A program made the translations under genes and the position numbers. From Oreohelix idahoensis (Eukaryota > Mollusca > Gastropoda > Stylommatophora > Oreohelicidae), in assembly GCA_024509875.1 (NCBI GenBank), contig JAMPIV010018959.1:1-64000 (forward strand): a stretch of DNA of 64,000 nt, read 5' to 3'. The notes below the pieces were generated by a model. The model did no database searches. It was not told the DNA's origin and worked only from the letters and a program-made list of their open reading frames with translations. Positions within the stretch are counted from its first letter, which is position 1, and the number at the start of each line of letters is the position of its first letter. Positions 1-10,906 of this stretch are shown here, in pieces.

Positions 1-1825
1 GGGCCTCATCCAATTGTGGCTCAGTTAGGCGTCGGAGTCTCTGCTATAGGATTCTAGAGTAGATTTTACCAGGGACAATGAGAAGGGATATGCCTCTATG
101 GTTTCCACATTGTCGATTGTCACCCTTTTTGAAAATTGGTGTTATGATGGCAATCTCCCATCCTTTGGTATGGCCTTGTTGCACCACGCTGCTTGTGGGA
201 CCCTTAAGAGTAATAGGTTGCCTGATGCTGCCATGTACTTAACCATTTCTGGTGTTATACCATCATGCCCTGCTGCTTTGCCCATCTTGATTTTCTCTAG
301 TGCTGCCCTCAGTTCTTCCATCTTTATGTCATCTTCACCATCATTGGTTTTCTCTTCTGTGCTAGTGGTTATCATTTCTGATGCTTCACCATGCTCACCA
401 TCCAGGAGTTCTGAGAAATATTCTTTCCATCTTTCCATTACTTCCTTCGGGGCAGTAAGCAATTTGCCCTGCTTGTCCTTTATAAATTTGAGAGGGCATT
501 GTTTTTCCTTCCTCATGTTCTTTAGGTTCTTATAGAACAATTTCTGGTTTTCTTGTGCATCTTTTTCTAGCTTTTCTCCAAATTCTTCCCAGGACTTCTG
601 TTTTGCTGCTAGCACTTTGTTCTTTGCTTCTGTTCTGAGTGTCACATATTCTCTATATTTTTCCATTTGTCCTGTTGTGTTTTTAGCTCCTAAGTTATTG
701 TTTCCGTGCCATTTTCTTCTCTCTTATTTTCTCTTTGACTTCCTCTGTCCACCAAGGTGTCCTCTTTCTCTTGTTCCCAAGTCGGACTTCACCACATGCT
801 TCTGCAGGAGCTGTCTTTATGGTGTCATTGAATTTAAGCCAGAGGGTTTCCAAGTCATCAGGTTGTTCTTCTGTGTAGCTCACCGCTGCAGCAATAAACC
901 CCTGATATCTGGTCTTAATTTCTGGCTCTCTCAGCTTGTAGGTCTTAATGCTCATTTCTCCCGTTTGTTTACTTAGTTTCTTGCGTGATGTTGGGACGTT
1001 CCTAGGCTGAGCAACTCTTTCAGTTGTTCTTATGATTGTAAGCAGGTAGTGATCCCTTCCAATCTCTGGCCCCCTCCAGACTCTAGCATCCCGGACATAT
1101 TTGAATGAGCTTCTCCTAACTATGGCATAGTCGATCACTGACTTCTCATTCTTTGTTGGTTCACATCTAGTGTATGCATGTATGCGCTTATGGGGGAACT
1201 TTGTGTTTGTAATAATCAGATTCTGCTCACTGCAGAATCTAAGGCGTCGCTTTCCATTGTCATTGAGAGTATCTTCTCCATATCTTCCGATAACTCCACC
1301 CCATCTAGCATGGTCATTTCCAACTCTGGCATTGAAATCTCCGAGCATGATAATTTCATCTAGGCAGTCATCCACTGTCCTTTGAAGCAGCTCGAAGAAT
1401 TCCTCCTTGACCTCTGCTCTCTCATCCTCATTTGGCCCATACACTATGACCAGGTTGACTATGGTTTCTCCTTCTTTTAGTTTTACAACCATAATGCGCT
1501 CCGAGACAAAGTTCCATCCCTTGATACTATCTTTTTGGTTTTTGGCCACAATGCAACCCACGCCCCCTTTAGCTCTTTCAGATATGGGTACACCACTGTA
1601 GAGCAGCGTGTTGCCATCGAGATCCATGACTCCTTGTCATTTTTTCTTCGTTTCCGTTATAGCCAGGATTTCTAGTTTTGCTTTCCTCATCTCTTCCACC
1701 AGCTCCTCTTCTTTCCCATTTATACTTCTTGTGTTCCAAGTTCCATAAGTCGTAGTCCGTAGTCCGTTCCAGTTCGTCGCCTTTAGAATCAGTCCGGTTT
1801 TCTCTCTTGTAGTTCGCGTAATCAT
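1..1825 (-). pseudogene. Broken endonuclease/reverse transcriptase ORF of the family-1 LINE
   Basis: Translation starts near 1825 with an endonuclease opening (YGTWNTRSINGK, then LAITETK). A TGA interrupts it near 1637. It resumes through the motifs VYGPNEDE, MLGDFNARVG, FPHKRIHAYT and GRDHYLLT, which carry the Asp, Asn and His residues typical of APE endonucleases. A second stop and frame change lie at about 665-695. The third piece (666-142) links the endonuclease to the RT and ends with a frameshift near 140-130 (IFKKGD is readable in the next frame). With at least three lesions no protein can be made. Host annotations often label this family craniofacial development protein 2-like; that name reflects the shared endonuclease fold, not a host function. 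Confidence 0.85.
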
Positions 1826-1949
1826 GTTTTAAAGCAAACAGGTGATTGGCCTGTTGTGCCTTTGCATGGTGGAGGGGTGACTCCTTACGGCCTCCATGCA
1901 GGCCGCCCTCCTCCTTTTTCAGCCGGGCTTGGGACCGGCCTAGGCGGAG
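1..1949 (-). mobile_element. RTE-type non-LTR retrotransposon, family 1, cut by the window edge
   Basis: The minus strand reads from a GC-rich 5' leader (about 1940-1830) into an APE-type endonuclease and then into the start of a reverse transcriptase that runs off the window at base 1. The last readable part, about bases 130-1, is an RT N-terminal segment resembling NHRGISLL followed by QLDEA, as in RTE-clade LINEs. The 5' boundary is approximate: unique-looking sequence and then a GATA array follow beyond 1949. The copy is old and damaged. Confidence 0.85.
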
Positions 1950-2035
1950 TTCAGTAAAAAATAATCAATATTATTATCGCATTCAGTAATTGAGAGTACA
2001 CGCGTACATTCACAACCACACACATACATGCGCAC

Positions 2036-2402
<367 letters not shown>

Positions 2403-2403
<1 letters not shown>

Positions 2404-3417
2404 AATTAACCACAAACAAACTAGAAGCCATTCACGGAACTCGCTCACTCATTATTAGTGTTGAGTTGTGAGTTTTTGTAAAAATACACAAGAATTCACC
2501 GAGTACACACATGTGGTAAATTTTCTGTAAAATTTATTACATCACGGAAACAATATTTCATACTTTTGAAAGTTTTATGTTAAAAAAACACAAGAAACAT
2601 TTAGTGCACATAATGTCTGGTAATACAAGTTTATTTCAGTGTTTACTGAACGCTATAAGGTAATAGCAACACTGAATAATAACAACAACTATTTTATTTT
2701 ATAGGTAGCTATAACAATACCCATGAATTCTAGCAATTGCAATATATAAAGAATTCTCGTATCCCTCTATCATTTTAATCCCAACGTTGCAATCCTTTTC
2801 ATGCCGCTTGTTTGTGATGGGAACATAATTTAGCGCCAGTTGAAACAACGCGCATTTTGTTCCCGCCCTTAAAAATGGCGAATGTTTGATTTTTGGTTAC
2901 AATTTCTTGATTTTTCTCTATTTGTAATTCGCGTGAGTATGAATAAGTATCTTATATATTTATGCATGGACTTCATTACATTTGTAGTAACTCGGCCACT
3001 TTAGTCGCTCAAGTCTATACAAGTAAATAATGATTCGAAAACGGAATAATTGAAAGCTTATTTTGAATTTTTTATTTATTTATTTTTTTAAAATACGTGC
3101 CATGTCAAGATATTAATAATATCCGTACGATTACAAAACATGTTGAGATAAAACAGCAGTTAATTAATTGGTACAATTTCAGTTCATTGGCTTTGTTTTC
3201 CACTTCTCCCCACATCATTTTTTTACCCTCTGCCCTACATCTTTATAACCAATGCATCCAGATAAATTACCACAGGAGAATTAAGTCTGTCATGAAGATA
3301 TGCAGCAAAAAAAAAAAAAAACACACACACACATCGTAATTATTTCACGACATGTTTTGATGGGTGACTTCCTCGTAAATTTTCAAACATAACAACAGTA
3401 TATAACAATATAACACA

Positions 3418-3418
<1 letters not shown>
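2403..3418. other. AT-rich interval without a recognised gene
   Basis: I find no ORF with protein-like composition, no splice-bounded exon and no clear repeat. A poly(A)-(CA) tract lies at about 3307-3334. Confidence 0.5.

Positions 3419-3489
<71 letters not shown>
3419..3489. repeat. (TA)n microsatellite
   Basis: About 70 bp of uninterrupted TA dinucleotide. Confidence 0.97.
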
Positions 3490-3492
<3 letters not shown>

Positions 3493-3544
3493 AATTCTGC
3501 AAAAAGTGTCATAACTCACAAGTGTCACTATTATGGTGTCATCA

Positions 3545-3672
3545 TCATTTCCAGTTTCAACTGCTTATGGTGTATAGAAGCATTACTGCAGGTTGCCTAC
3601 ACCAAAGTATTAACGTGCTCTTGAAGCAATGGTTCCCGCGGCAATTCGTTTTACAAGCTGAGGGTGCCATGC
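3545..3672 (+). repeat. Dispersed repeat A, diverged partial copy
   Basis: It shares ordered short blocks with copies at 4388, 10215 and 54905: a tgtatagaa-type block, a caatggtt/ccgtggtt block, then gttttacaag and gtgcca. The family is about 200-240 bp and SINE-sized. This copy lacks the 3' block containing acgacatg. Confidence 0.5.
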
Positions 3673-4387
3673 ATAATAATGGGAAATTACAACAATAGTG
3701 TGACAACAAGTGTGAATTATACAGTTAGTGCAACTATAACTGTCAACAATGAGAATGGTGCATTCCTTGTTCTGAAACCTCTAGGGTAAGAGAGGAACTG
3801 AAGACAGACACGAAGAGGATTAGATGACATGGAAAGATCTTAAGGTGATGGTACGGATTAAAGAGACCCCTGTAAGCATCACCATCCCAACTCATATAAC
3901 AACTGGTCATTAGGGCAACCTAATTGACGAGGATTTGGCTTTTGTCTTCGATTTTCCTTCAGCTAAGGGCAGATTTATTAATTGGTTTGTTTTATAAATC
4001 CACTTCTTTTTTTTTGTCTGTCTACCTTGTCTTCTTGTATCTGGTAATGTGGTTAAAGGACAGTCATATCACGTTAGCTTCCTTCTCTTTGCTGTTGTAC
4101 ACAGTTTTCATATGGTATCACCATTGATAATTGTGTTTCTTATTCGTATAATTTGTGATACGACCCGTGTGTGATATTCGAAGGATCTGTTTGTAAAATC
4201 TCATTTCAAAGGTCTATATTTTTCTGTCTATATCGATGTCAAATTACAAATGGATATGTAAATGTGGCAATTAAAAGACAGCACAAGAGTTCAAGGAATT
4301 TACCAATCAGATTACTCATACCTTTATAGAACATTTTTAAAATCTAGTATTCATTGAATCATTCACTTTTTTCCATTTCCCTTCATT
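3673..4387. other. Unassigned interval, possibly with a very old LINE scrap
   Basis: Around 3790-3850 a 'catggaaagatctt' block resembles the 3' end of the RTE-like fragments at 18.8 and 20.7 kb. Nothing else was recognised. Confidence 0.3.
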
Positions 4388-4560
4388 TGGAGCATGGAGC
4401 CACCACCACCTGCTGTTCCAGAAGTCTACAACAAAGCATTCAAGTGCTTTCGTAACCGTGGTTACTGCAGCAAGTTGTTTTACACGATGAAGTTACCAGT
4501 CACATGCATACCTTCATATTGGTCGCCTTTCTGGTAGACCAGTTCTTTCTTTTTATCCTC
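4388..4560 (+). repeat. Dispersed repeat A copy
   Basis: The copy runs from ggagcatggagccaccacc through gatgaagttaccag to ttggtcgcc. It aligns with the copies at 10215-10470 and 54905-55112. Confidence 0.7.
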
Positions 4561-4693
4561 AGTCTTACCCATACTTTAAATTTCCAGAGTTTTAAAAATC
4601 AACTATTCAGAGAAACATTCTAAAACAAAAATATTTATTACTGTTTCCTACAAAATGATGATCATTGTTAGGCCACAGGCAGAGATAACAGAC

Positions 4694-6182
4694 TGTCGTG
4701 GAACGACTTCTCACCGATTCTTTTCTTCTGTCTATTATTTTATATCTCTACTAAAATCTCTATCGTGAGATTGAAAAACTTTATTCCCTTCAGTTGACTT
4801 TTTCATTCTTATAATGAAAGAGTCTCTCTCTCTCTTTAACAGTATTTTACTAGCTCAGGATTCTCACTGTCCAAAGTAATAAATTATTCCCCCACCAGCG
4901 AAAGTCGAAGGTGGAACACGGTACAACGATTCGAACAGGAAGTCGACCGTCTTTGTTGTTCACGAACTGGACGCATGTAAAACAGCCGGAAACGATGGAC
5001 GCTAGTGCGAGTTGAAATGAAGGTAACTTTATACCCCTGGGACCAGAACAGAATTTGCACACAACCCACCCCTGCCCGGAACAGATCCTGGAATATTGGA
5101 GGGAATTTTCTGCATTCTTCTTGTAACCATCATTCGGAGCAGACAGACTCTGGGCCCAAGTGGGCATTTCATGTTGCGAAATAGTTGTAGTGAATTCGTT
5201 GAGCGAATCCACCCAGGTTGCGGTTACGAGGTACTAACCCAGGTTGCGGTTACAAAGCAAAAACTCAGGTTGCGGTTACATAGTACAAACCAGGTTGCGG
5301 TTACCAGATACCTAAACCAGGTCCAGGGTACAAACCAGGGTACAAGTCCATGGTACCAAAGATTACCCTTACCCACCATACCCTATCAAATAGGTTATCA
5401 TACCCAACCTTATCCTATCACCCAGTAACCATACCACACATCCCATAAGCAGAAGAGGTATTCAGCAGAGGTGACTTACCCCATCCTTATCTGTGATGTG
5501 CACTGAGTCCAGGGAGGCAAACTCTGACACCCTCTGAACCCATTAACTGTTATGAAACCAACCTGCTGGGGCAGACCAAACCAAGAGAGTCCGAACCAAA
5601 ATCATCTCCGCAGCTACTACAGGCCTTCGGAGAGTTGAGTATAATACCTACCAGCAACACTACCATAGAAAAGATCTCTGGTCCAAGTGATGACCAAACT
5701 AGTTGTTTTTTTTTTAACAGTAGAGCCAAACTCTTTTTTTCATATTTATATGTATATAAAAAAAAATGCAAGATTCTATACCCTTATATCCAATTTAACA
5801 TAACAGAGTCTGTTGTTATTTTCTTTTGTTAACTTTATTTGGGTTGTATTTTGTTTTAAATATAATCTACACCCTGGGGGCTCAGCCATAATTAAATTAA
5901 CTTCTATTGGGTCGGGATATTTGAAATGTGGCTGGACACCAAATCTCTTTCTCAACCTTATGAGCTTTACACAGTCCTTATGTAGGATTCCTGAGGAAGA
6001 ATTTATCGTCCAGAAAATATCCTGTTTAGTTGCTAGAATTCTCTTTTAAGTAAATTTCTGGTACACTATTTCCCGAGGAGAGGCAGTTCTATTATAAACT
6101 CGGAAGCTATCAATAAGACATTATTATCTTTATTCTTCCATTCCATCCAAGCTGACCTATCTCCTCAAAACACCTTGCGACA
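4694..6182 (+). repeat. Left LTR of the pol-less element
   Basis: It begins tgtcgtggaac and ends ttgcgaca. It carries the 25-26-bp tandem block at 5213-5312. The 110- and 120-codon ORFs inside it are simply repeated in the right LTR and show no protein features. Confidence 0.95.
5213..5312 (+). repeat. Four tandem ccaggttgcggttac units inside the LTR
   Basis: The core aggttgcggttac recurs near 5214, 5240, 5265 and 5291, spaced 25-26 bp, followed by degenerate ccagggtac variants to about 5352. The right LTR has the same block at about 9175-9274. Repeats in an LTR often act as enhancer modules; that role is only inferred here. Confidence 0.85.
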
Positions 6183-6184
6183 AG

Positions 6185-6202
6185 TGGCACGCTCGTGTCC
6201 GG
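6185..6202 (+). promoter_or_regulatory. Candidate tRNA primer-binding site
   Basis: The sequence tggcacgctcgtgtccgg starts two bases after the left LTR and begins with TGG, complementary to a tRNA CCA end. The priming tRNA was not identified. Confidence 0.6.
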
Positions 6203-6596
6203 GATTAACTCTTATTTCATATTTAGACACTTGTCTGAGATATGAAAACTCTTTATCTTTCCAAGATCACTACTGCTGTAGGTACTTGTCACTTATTGGT
6301 GTCCAGGTCTAGGATTAGATTAAAGAGGGGACATATAAATTACCCTAGACTAAAATACATATAAATTTTTTTGCAAGAAACACAGATTTTAAGTTGTGTT
6401 ATGAGAACTCTTCTTGGTGGTACTGCTGGAAATTAGTTACCTATTGTTAACTAATTTTTAATTTGATGGTTATAAATGCTGGTTTGATTTAATATATGGT
6501 TTTGTAATACTTTAGTATAGTTAAGACTATAGAAAGTATTTTTGCCTTAATTATTGTTTGTGAGTTAGAGATCTCATACTCGCTCAACGAACCACT

Positions 6597-8621
6597 ATGG
6601 GTATAATGGAGGAATCTGTAGAGTTGAATGAGTGGAGAACATTCTGGACAGAGTTAGCCATTGAGTGTGAACTCTCTGGAGAAGAACTGGATACTTTTGT
6701 TTCACAAAAGATGGAAAAATGCAGGATGAGAGAAGCAGAAAGGAAGAAATGGAGAGCAAAATACACGGAAGAGAATGTGGAACATGAGAGACAAAGACAA
6801 GAAAAATCCCTCCAGTGTAAGGAAGAAATGAAAACTCAGTTTCAACCTACAAAAATGGAATCCAGGGATAAACTTGAATCTAGGGATACTCATCAGGCCA
6901 CTCCTTTGCCAGTTGCATCACCATCTTCAGTGGTAAATATAACTGCACCACATGAAGCCAAGTCTATGTCTCAGAATTCAGGCTCAGACAGAGCAGAGGT
7001 ATGGATATCCAAACGGAGACAGCTAGACCATCCTGAGAACAAGATTAAGCACAAGAGTGCTGATAATCTGAAGAGACCTTCCTCATCCTCAGCAAAAACT
7101 CACAACAGGCATATCGAAAACAACCGCACCAACAACCTGGTAAATAGGATCGCTCAACCAAATAGGATCACTCAACGGAAAAGGATTATGCAACCCTATG
7201 GGAAGGGAAGGGATGTTCTTGAACATCACCTGTCGGCCAACTTACATCAGTTAGACTGTATGCGCCGAGACCCAATCCCACAGACTTCTTACAAAGCTAA
7301 GGTCCCTACCATGGATGGGAACTTGACGAAGGCCCGGAGTGGATACAGGGATTCTCAAAATGTGGAGACTGCCACAGTAAATGGAGAACAAATCACCTGT
7401 TTGTATTATCAAGGTCTTGGGTGTGATGCCCTTGTCTCAGCCTCTGTTATCGACCTTGATCAAGTCACCGAAGAGGATGTTGAGGTAACAGCACCTATGA
7501 TAATCAACAGAAGGATGATTTTGCCTTTAGCTTATGTAGAAGTTAGGTCGAACTTTGTAAACGGCAAAGTAAAGGCCGCAATATTAGATGAACGAATTTA
7601 CCCGATACCTCAAGGAGGGAAATATATCATCTTAGGAGACTCAGCACGATCCAGAGATGGCGTGACTGAACAGGCTATGGAGACTTCAATGCCTAACTCA
7701 TCTTCCAACATTTTCACTGAAAAGTTGGAAGAGTGCAAAGGGATTGACCACCCCAGTGCACTTAATTCTGAACAAGTTTTGATAGTCTCACCCACTATCT
7801 GCATGCAGAAAGTGAAGCCGGGCCAGAGTTTCTTGGTACCTGGTGGGATGAAACATGTTTCAGAAATATCTTCCTTTAACATGGGAGAAGCGGCTGTAGA
7901 GGAACAGGACTCTCAGGCACTAAGACTTCACTCAATTCCGATAACCTCACCCACTCTCTGGGATCAGAAAGTGAAGCGGGTCCAAATTTCTTTGGTACCT
8001 GGTGGGATGGAACATGTTTCAGGAATATCTTCCTTTAACACGGGAGAAACGGCTAAAGAGGAACATGAGCCTCAGGCACTTAGTCTTCAGTCAATTCCGA
8101 TAACCTCACCCACTCTCTGGGATCAGAAAGTGAAGAAGGTCCAAATTTCCTTGGTACCTGGTGGGCAGGAACAAATGATAGACTTATCTTTCTCTGTCAC
8201 TGGAGAAACAGCGATAGAGGAACATACACGCTCTCATACCTGGGGAGATAGGTATGTGTCCTTAGACAGGTCAAGCAATATGACTAAAATAAGGTTGTGT
8301 ATGAGGCTGGCAACCTCATCACGCAAAACTATTTGCTATAGATCCAATTGTAAGCAGAGTGTAGGCTTTAGGGCAAGCTCTTTGCCAGGAGGCAAGCTTC
8401 AATGGAGGATCCAGAAGGGAGAAAAGAAGAGAGGTATATTTTTGCGAGCAGGCTTGCTCAACCCGCCTCAACTACTTCTTGAAGAGGAAACGGATAGCCA
8501 TGTGTGGATTACAGGCATACCATTCGACAGAGGAAAAAGAGGAAATATTTGGATTGAAAAATGGAGGACACGATACATGAATGTAGAGTCTGACATAAGA
8601 GAAGAGTCGGCTCGAACTTAG
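6597..8621 (+). CDS. Gag-like protein of the pol-less LTR element, with a retropepsin-like segment lacking the catalytic Asp
   Basis: The ORF has 674 codons and starts at the first ATG after the leader. Residues about 1-90 are highly charged and helical (SGEELDTF, then many E/K/R), like the coiled-coil starts of gypsy Gags. Residues about 90-255 are basic and low in complexity. Residues about 255-350 follow the layout of gypsy retropepsins (a VNGE... start, a GCDALVSASVI strand, and a YIILGDSARS end where active enzymes have DLIIGN-like sequence). Where a D-T/S-G triad should stand the protein reads QGLG, so it is probably not a protease. Residues about 394-552 hold three 53-residue tandem repeats, with VPGG conserved. 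The C-terminus is basic. There is no zinc knuckle and no RT. The intact frame suggests it is translated and kept; its function is unknown. Confidence 0.8.
   Translation: MGIMEESVELNEWRTFWTELAIECELSGEELDTFVSQKMEKCRMREAERKKWRAKYTEENVEHERQRQEKSLQCKEEMKTQFQPTKMESRDKLESRDTHQATPLPVASPSSVVNITAPHEAKSMSQNSGSDRAEVWISKRRQLDHPENKIKHKSADNLKRPSSSSAKTHNRHIENNRTNNLVNRIAQPNRITQRKRIMQPYGKGRDVLEHHLSANLHQLDCMRRDPIPQTSYKAKVPTMDGNLTKARSGYRDSQNVETATVNGEQITCLYYQGLGCDALVSASVIDLDQVTEEDVEVTAPMIINRRMILPLAYVEVRSNFVNGKVKAAILDERIYPIPQGGKYIILGDSARSRDGVTEQAMETSMPNSSSNIFTEKLEECKGIDHPSALNSEQVLIVSPTICMQKVKPGQSFLVPGGMKHVSEISSFNMGEAAVEEQDSQALRLHSIPITSPTLWDQKVKRVQISLVPGGMEHVSGISSFNTGETAKEEHEPQALSLQSIPITSPTLWDQKVKKVQISLVPGGQEQMIDLSFSVTGETAIEEHTRSHTWGDRYVSLDRSSNMTKIRLCMRLATSSRKTICYRSNCKQSVGFRASSLPGGKLQWRIQKGEKKRGIFLRAGLLNPPQLLLEEETDSHVWITGIPFDRGKRGNIWIEKWRTRYMNVESDIREESART
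7776..8252 (+). repeat. Three 159-bp in-frame tandem repeats
   Basis: Units begin at 7776, 7935 and 8094, exactly 159 bp apart. They encode 53-residue repeats beginning VLIVSPT, IPITSPT and IPITSPT. The third unit diverges in its second half. Confidence 0.93.
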
Positions 8622-8642
8622 TTGGCCGTTGGCCGAACTTTC

Positions 8643-8655
8643 AAAAGGGGGCTTA
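8643..8655 (+). promoter_or_regulatory. Polypurine tract of the pol-less element
   Basis: The tract aaaaggggg lies four bases before the right LTR, in the position expected for the plus-strand primer. Confidence 0.65.
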
Positions 8656-10147
8656 TGTCGTGGAACGACTTCTCACCGATTCTTTTCTTCTGTCTATTAT
8701 TTTATATCTCTACTAAAATCTCTATCGTGAGATTGAAAAACTTTATTCCCTTCAGTTGACTTTTTCATTCTTATAATGAAAGTCTCTCTCTCTCTCTCTT
8801 TAACAGTATTTTACTAGCTCAGGATTCTCACTGTCCAAAGTAATAAATTATTCCCCCACCAGCGAAAGTCGAAGGTGGAACACGGTACAACGATTCGAAC
8901 AGGAAGTCGACCGTCTTTGTTGTTCACGAACTGGACGCATGTAAAACAGCCGGAAACGATGGACGCTAGTGCGAGTTGAAATGAAGGTAACTTTATACCC
9001 CTGGGACCAGAACAGAATTTGCACACAACCCACCCCTGCCCGGAACAGATCCTGGAATATTGGAGGGAATTTTCTGCATTCTTCTTGTAACCATCATTCG
9101 GAGCAGACAGACTCTGGGCCCAAGTGGGCATTTCATGTTGCGAAATAGTTGTAGTGAATTCGTTGAGCGAATCCACCCAGGTTGCGGTTACGAGGTACTA
9201 ACCCAGGTTGCGGTTACAAAGCAAAAACTCAGGTTGCGGTTACACAGTACAAACCAGGTTGCGGTTACCAGATACCTAAACCAGGTCCAGGGTACAAACC
9301 AGGGTACAAGTCCATGGTACCAAAGATTACCCTTACCCACCATACCCTATCAAATAGGTTATCATACCCAACCTTATCCTATCACCCAGTAACCATACCA
9401 CACATCCCATAAGCAGAAGAGGTATTCAGCAGAGGTGACTTACCCCATCCTTATCTGTGATGTGCACTGAGTCCAGGGAGGCAAACTCTGACACCCTCTG
9501 AACCCATTAACTGTTATGAGACCAACCTGCTGGGGCAGACCAAACCAAGAGAGTCCGAACCAAAATCATCTCCGCAGCTACTACAGGCCTTCGGAGAGTT
9601 GAGTATAATACCTACCAGCAACACTACCATAGAAAAGATCTCTGGTCCAAGTGATGACCAAACTAGTTGTTTTTTTTTAACAGTAGAGCTAAACTCTTTT
9701 TTTCATATTTATATGTATATAAAAAAAAAAATGCAAGATTCTATACCCTTATATCCAATTTAACATAACAGAGTCTGTTGTTATTTTCTTTTGTTAACTT
9801 TATTTGGGTTGTATTTTGTTTTAAATATAATCTACACCCTGGGGGCTCAGCCATAATTAAATTAACTTCTATTGGGTCGGGATATTTGAAATGTGGCTGG
9901 ACACCAAATCTCTTTCTCAACCTTATGAGCTTTACACAGTCCTTTTGTAGGATTCCTGAGGAAGAATTTATCGTCCAGAAAATATCCTGTTTAGTTGCTA
10001 GAATTCTCTTTTAAGTAAATTTCTGGTACACTATTTCCCGAGGACAGGCAGTTCTATTATAAACTCGGAAGCTATCAATAAGACATTATTATCTTTATTC
10101 TTCCATTCCATCCAAGCTGACCTATCTCCTCAAAACACCTTGCGACA
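8656..10147 (+). repeat. Right LTR of the pol-less element
   Basis: It is near-identical to the left LTR. The differences I can see are homopolymer and CT-run lengths and single substitutions around 9244, 9519, 9690, 9944 and 10045. Confidence 0.95.
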
Positions 10148-10214
10148 CAGACGTCGATTTGTGATTGGTTGGTTTCATAACCCGGAAATGTGAATCTCCA
10201 GAAATTCAATTCGT

Positions 10215-10470
10215 CGTATCTTTATTATCATTCAATTCCCTTTGTGCTCCTTGTGGAGCGTAGAACCACCACTCCAGCTGAACCCAAAGCAAGAAGCCTC
10301 CATCAAAACATTCTTGTGCTTTTGCTGGAATTTGTTATACATGAGAAAGTTACCAGCCCAGCGCACAACCTCAGGCTGGTCGCCACTAACGACATGCCTA
10401 TAGTACTATTGTATTCTTGTTTCACCAGACACACCCCGGGAACTACACAACACGATGTTATAAACACAGT
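10215..10470 (+). repeat. Dispersed repeat A, best preserved copy
   Basis: It contains ctccttgtggagcgtagaa, then tttgttatacatgagaaag, then ggtcgccactaacgacatg. It is used as the reference for the other copies. Confidence 0.75.
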
Positions 10471-10485
10471 TAGTAATTTATCACG

Positions 10486-10826
10486 TGCACTGCTCATAGT
10501 TTGAAAATTTTCACAAACATTACGTGAATAATTAAAAACTTCGGGCACTCTAAGTTGCATCTTTAAATCTGTCTCAACAAACACACAAACCTAAGACGCG
10601 TTTAACACTCTACTGTAAAAACTACAACTTTGTAGCCTCTAGTGAAAACAAAAGTCCTAGTATTAATAGCAAAAAGTCAGAAGTAATAGTCATCTTGAAG
10701 AAAATGACTTCTCCGAAATGCACTGCTCATTGCTTGAAAATTATCACAAACATTGCACGTATAGTTGAAAATTTAGGGCATGCGAAGTTGCATCTTTAAA
10801 TTTCTCTCAACAAACAAACACATTAT
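10486..10826. repeat. Two direct copies of a 107-bp segment, 234 bp apart
   Basis: Copies at about 10486-10592 and 10719-10826 share gcactgctcat, tgaaaatt.tcacaaacatt and aagttgcatctttaaat in order. The spacer is unassigned. Confidence 0.8.
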
Positions 10827-10906
10827 CAAACGCTTGTAACTTCTTGAATATCGTCTTTGTTGTTTCCCCGCATACAAGTTGAACGCAGCGCTGAATTAAG
10901 AAATTA

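Larger units (their letters stand above)
4694..10147 (+). mobile_element. Complete, young, pol-less LTR retrotransposon (TR-GAG-like)
   Basis: Two direct repeats of about 1490 bp (4694-6182 and 8656-10147), both TG...CA, enclose 2.5 kb of unique sequence. The bases just outside are cagac on both sides (4689-4693 and 10148-10152), a 5-bp target-site duplication. A primer-binding-site candidate follows the left LTR after a 2-nt spacer, and a purine tract lies beside the right LTR. No RT, RNase H or integrase is present; the only long ORF is 6597-8621. I count about six substitutions between the LTRs, so insertion was recent. Enzymes must come from another element. Confidence 0.95.

Noticed and set aside
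4850..5428. 120- and 110-codon ORFs repeated at 8814-9392 as a duplicated gene
   Set aside because: They lie in the two LTRs of one element, so their identity is explained by LTR synthesis and not by coding selection.
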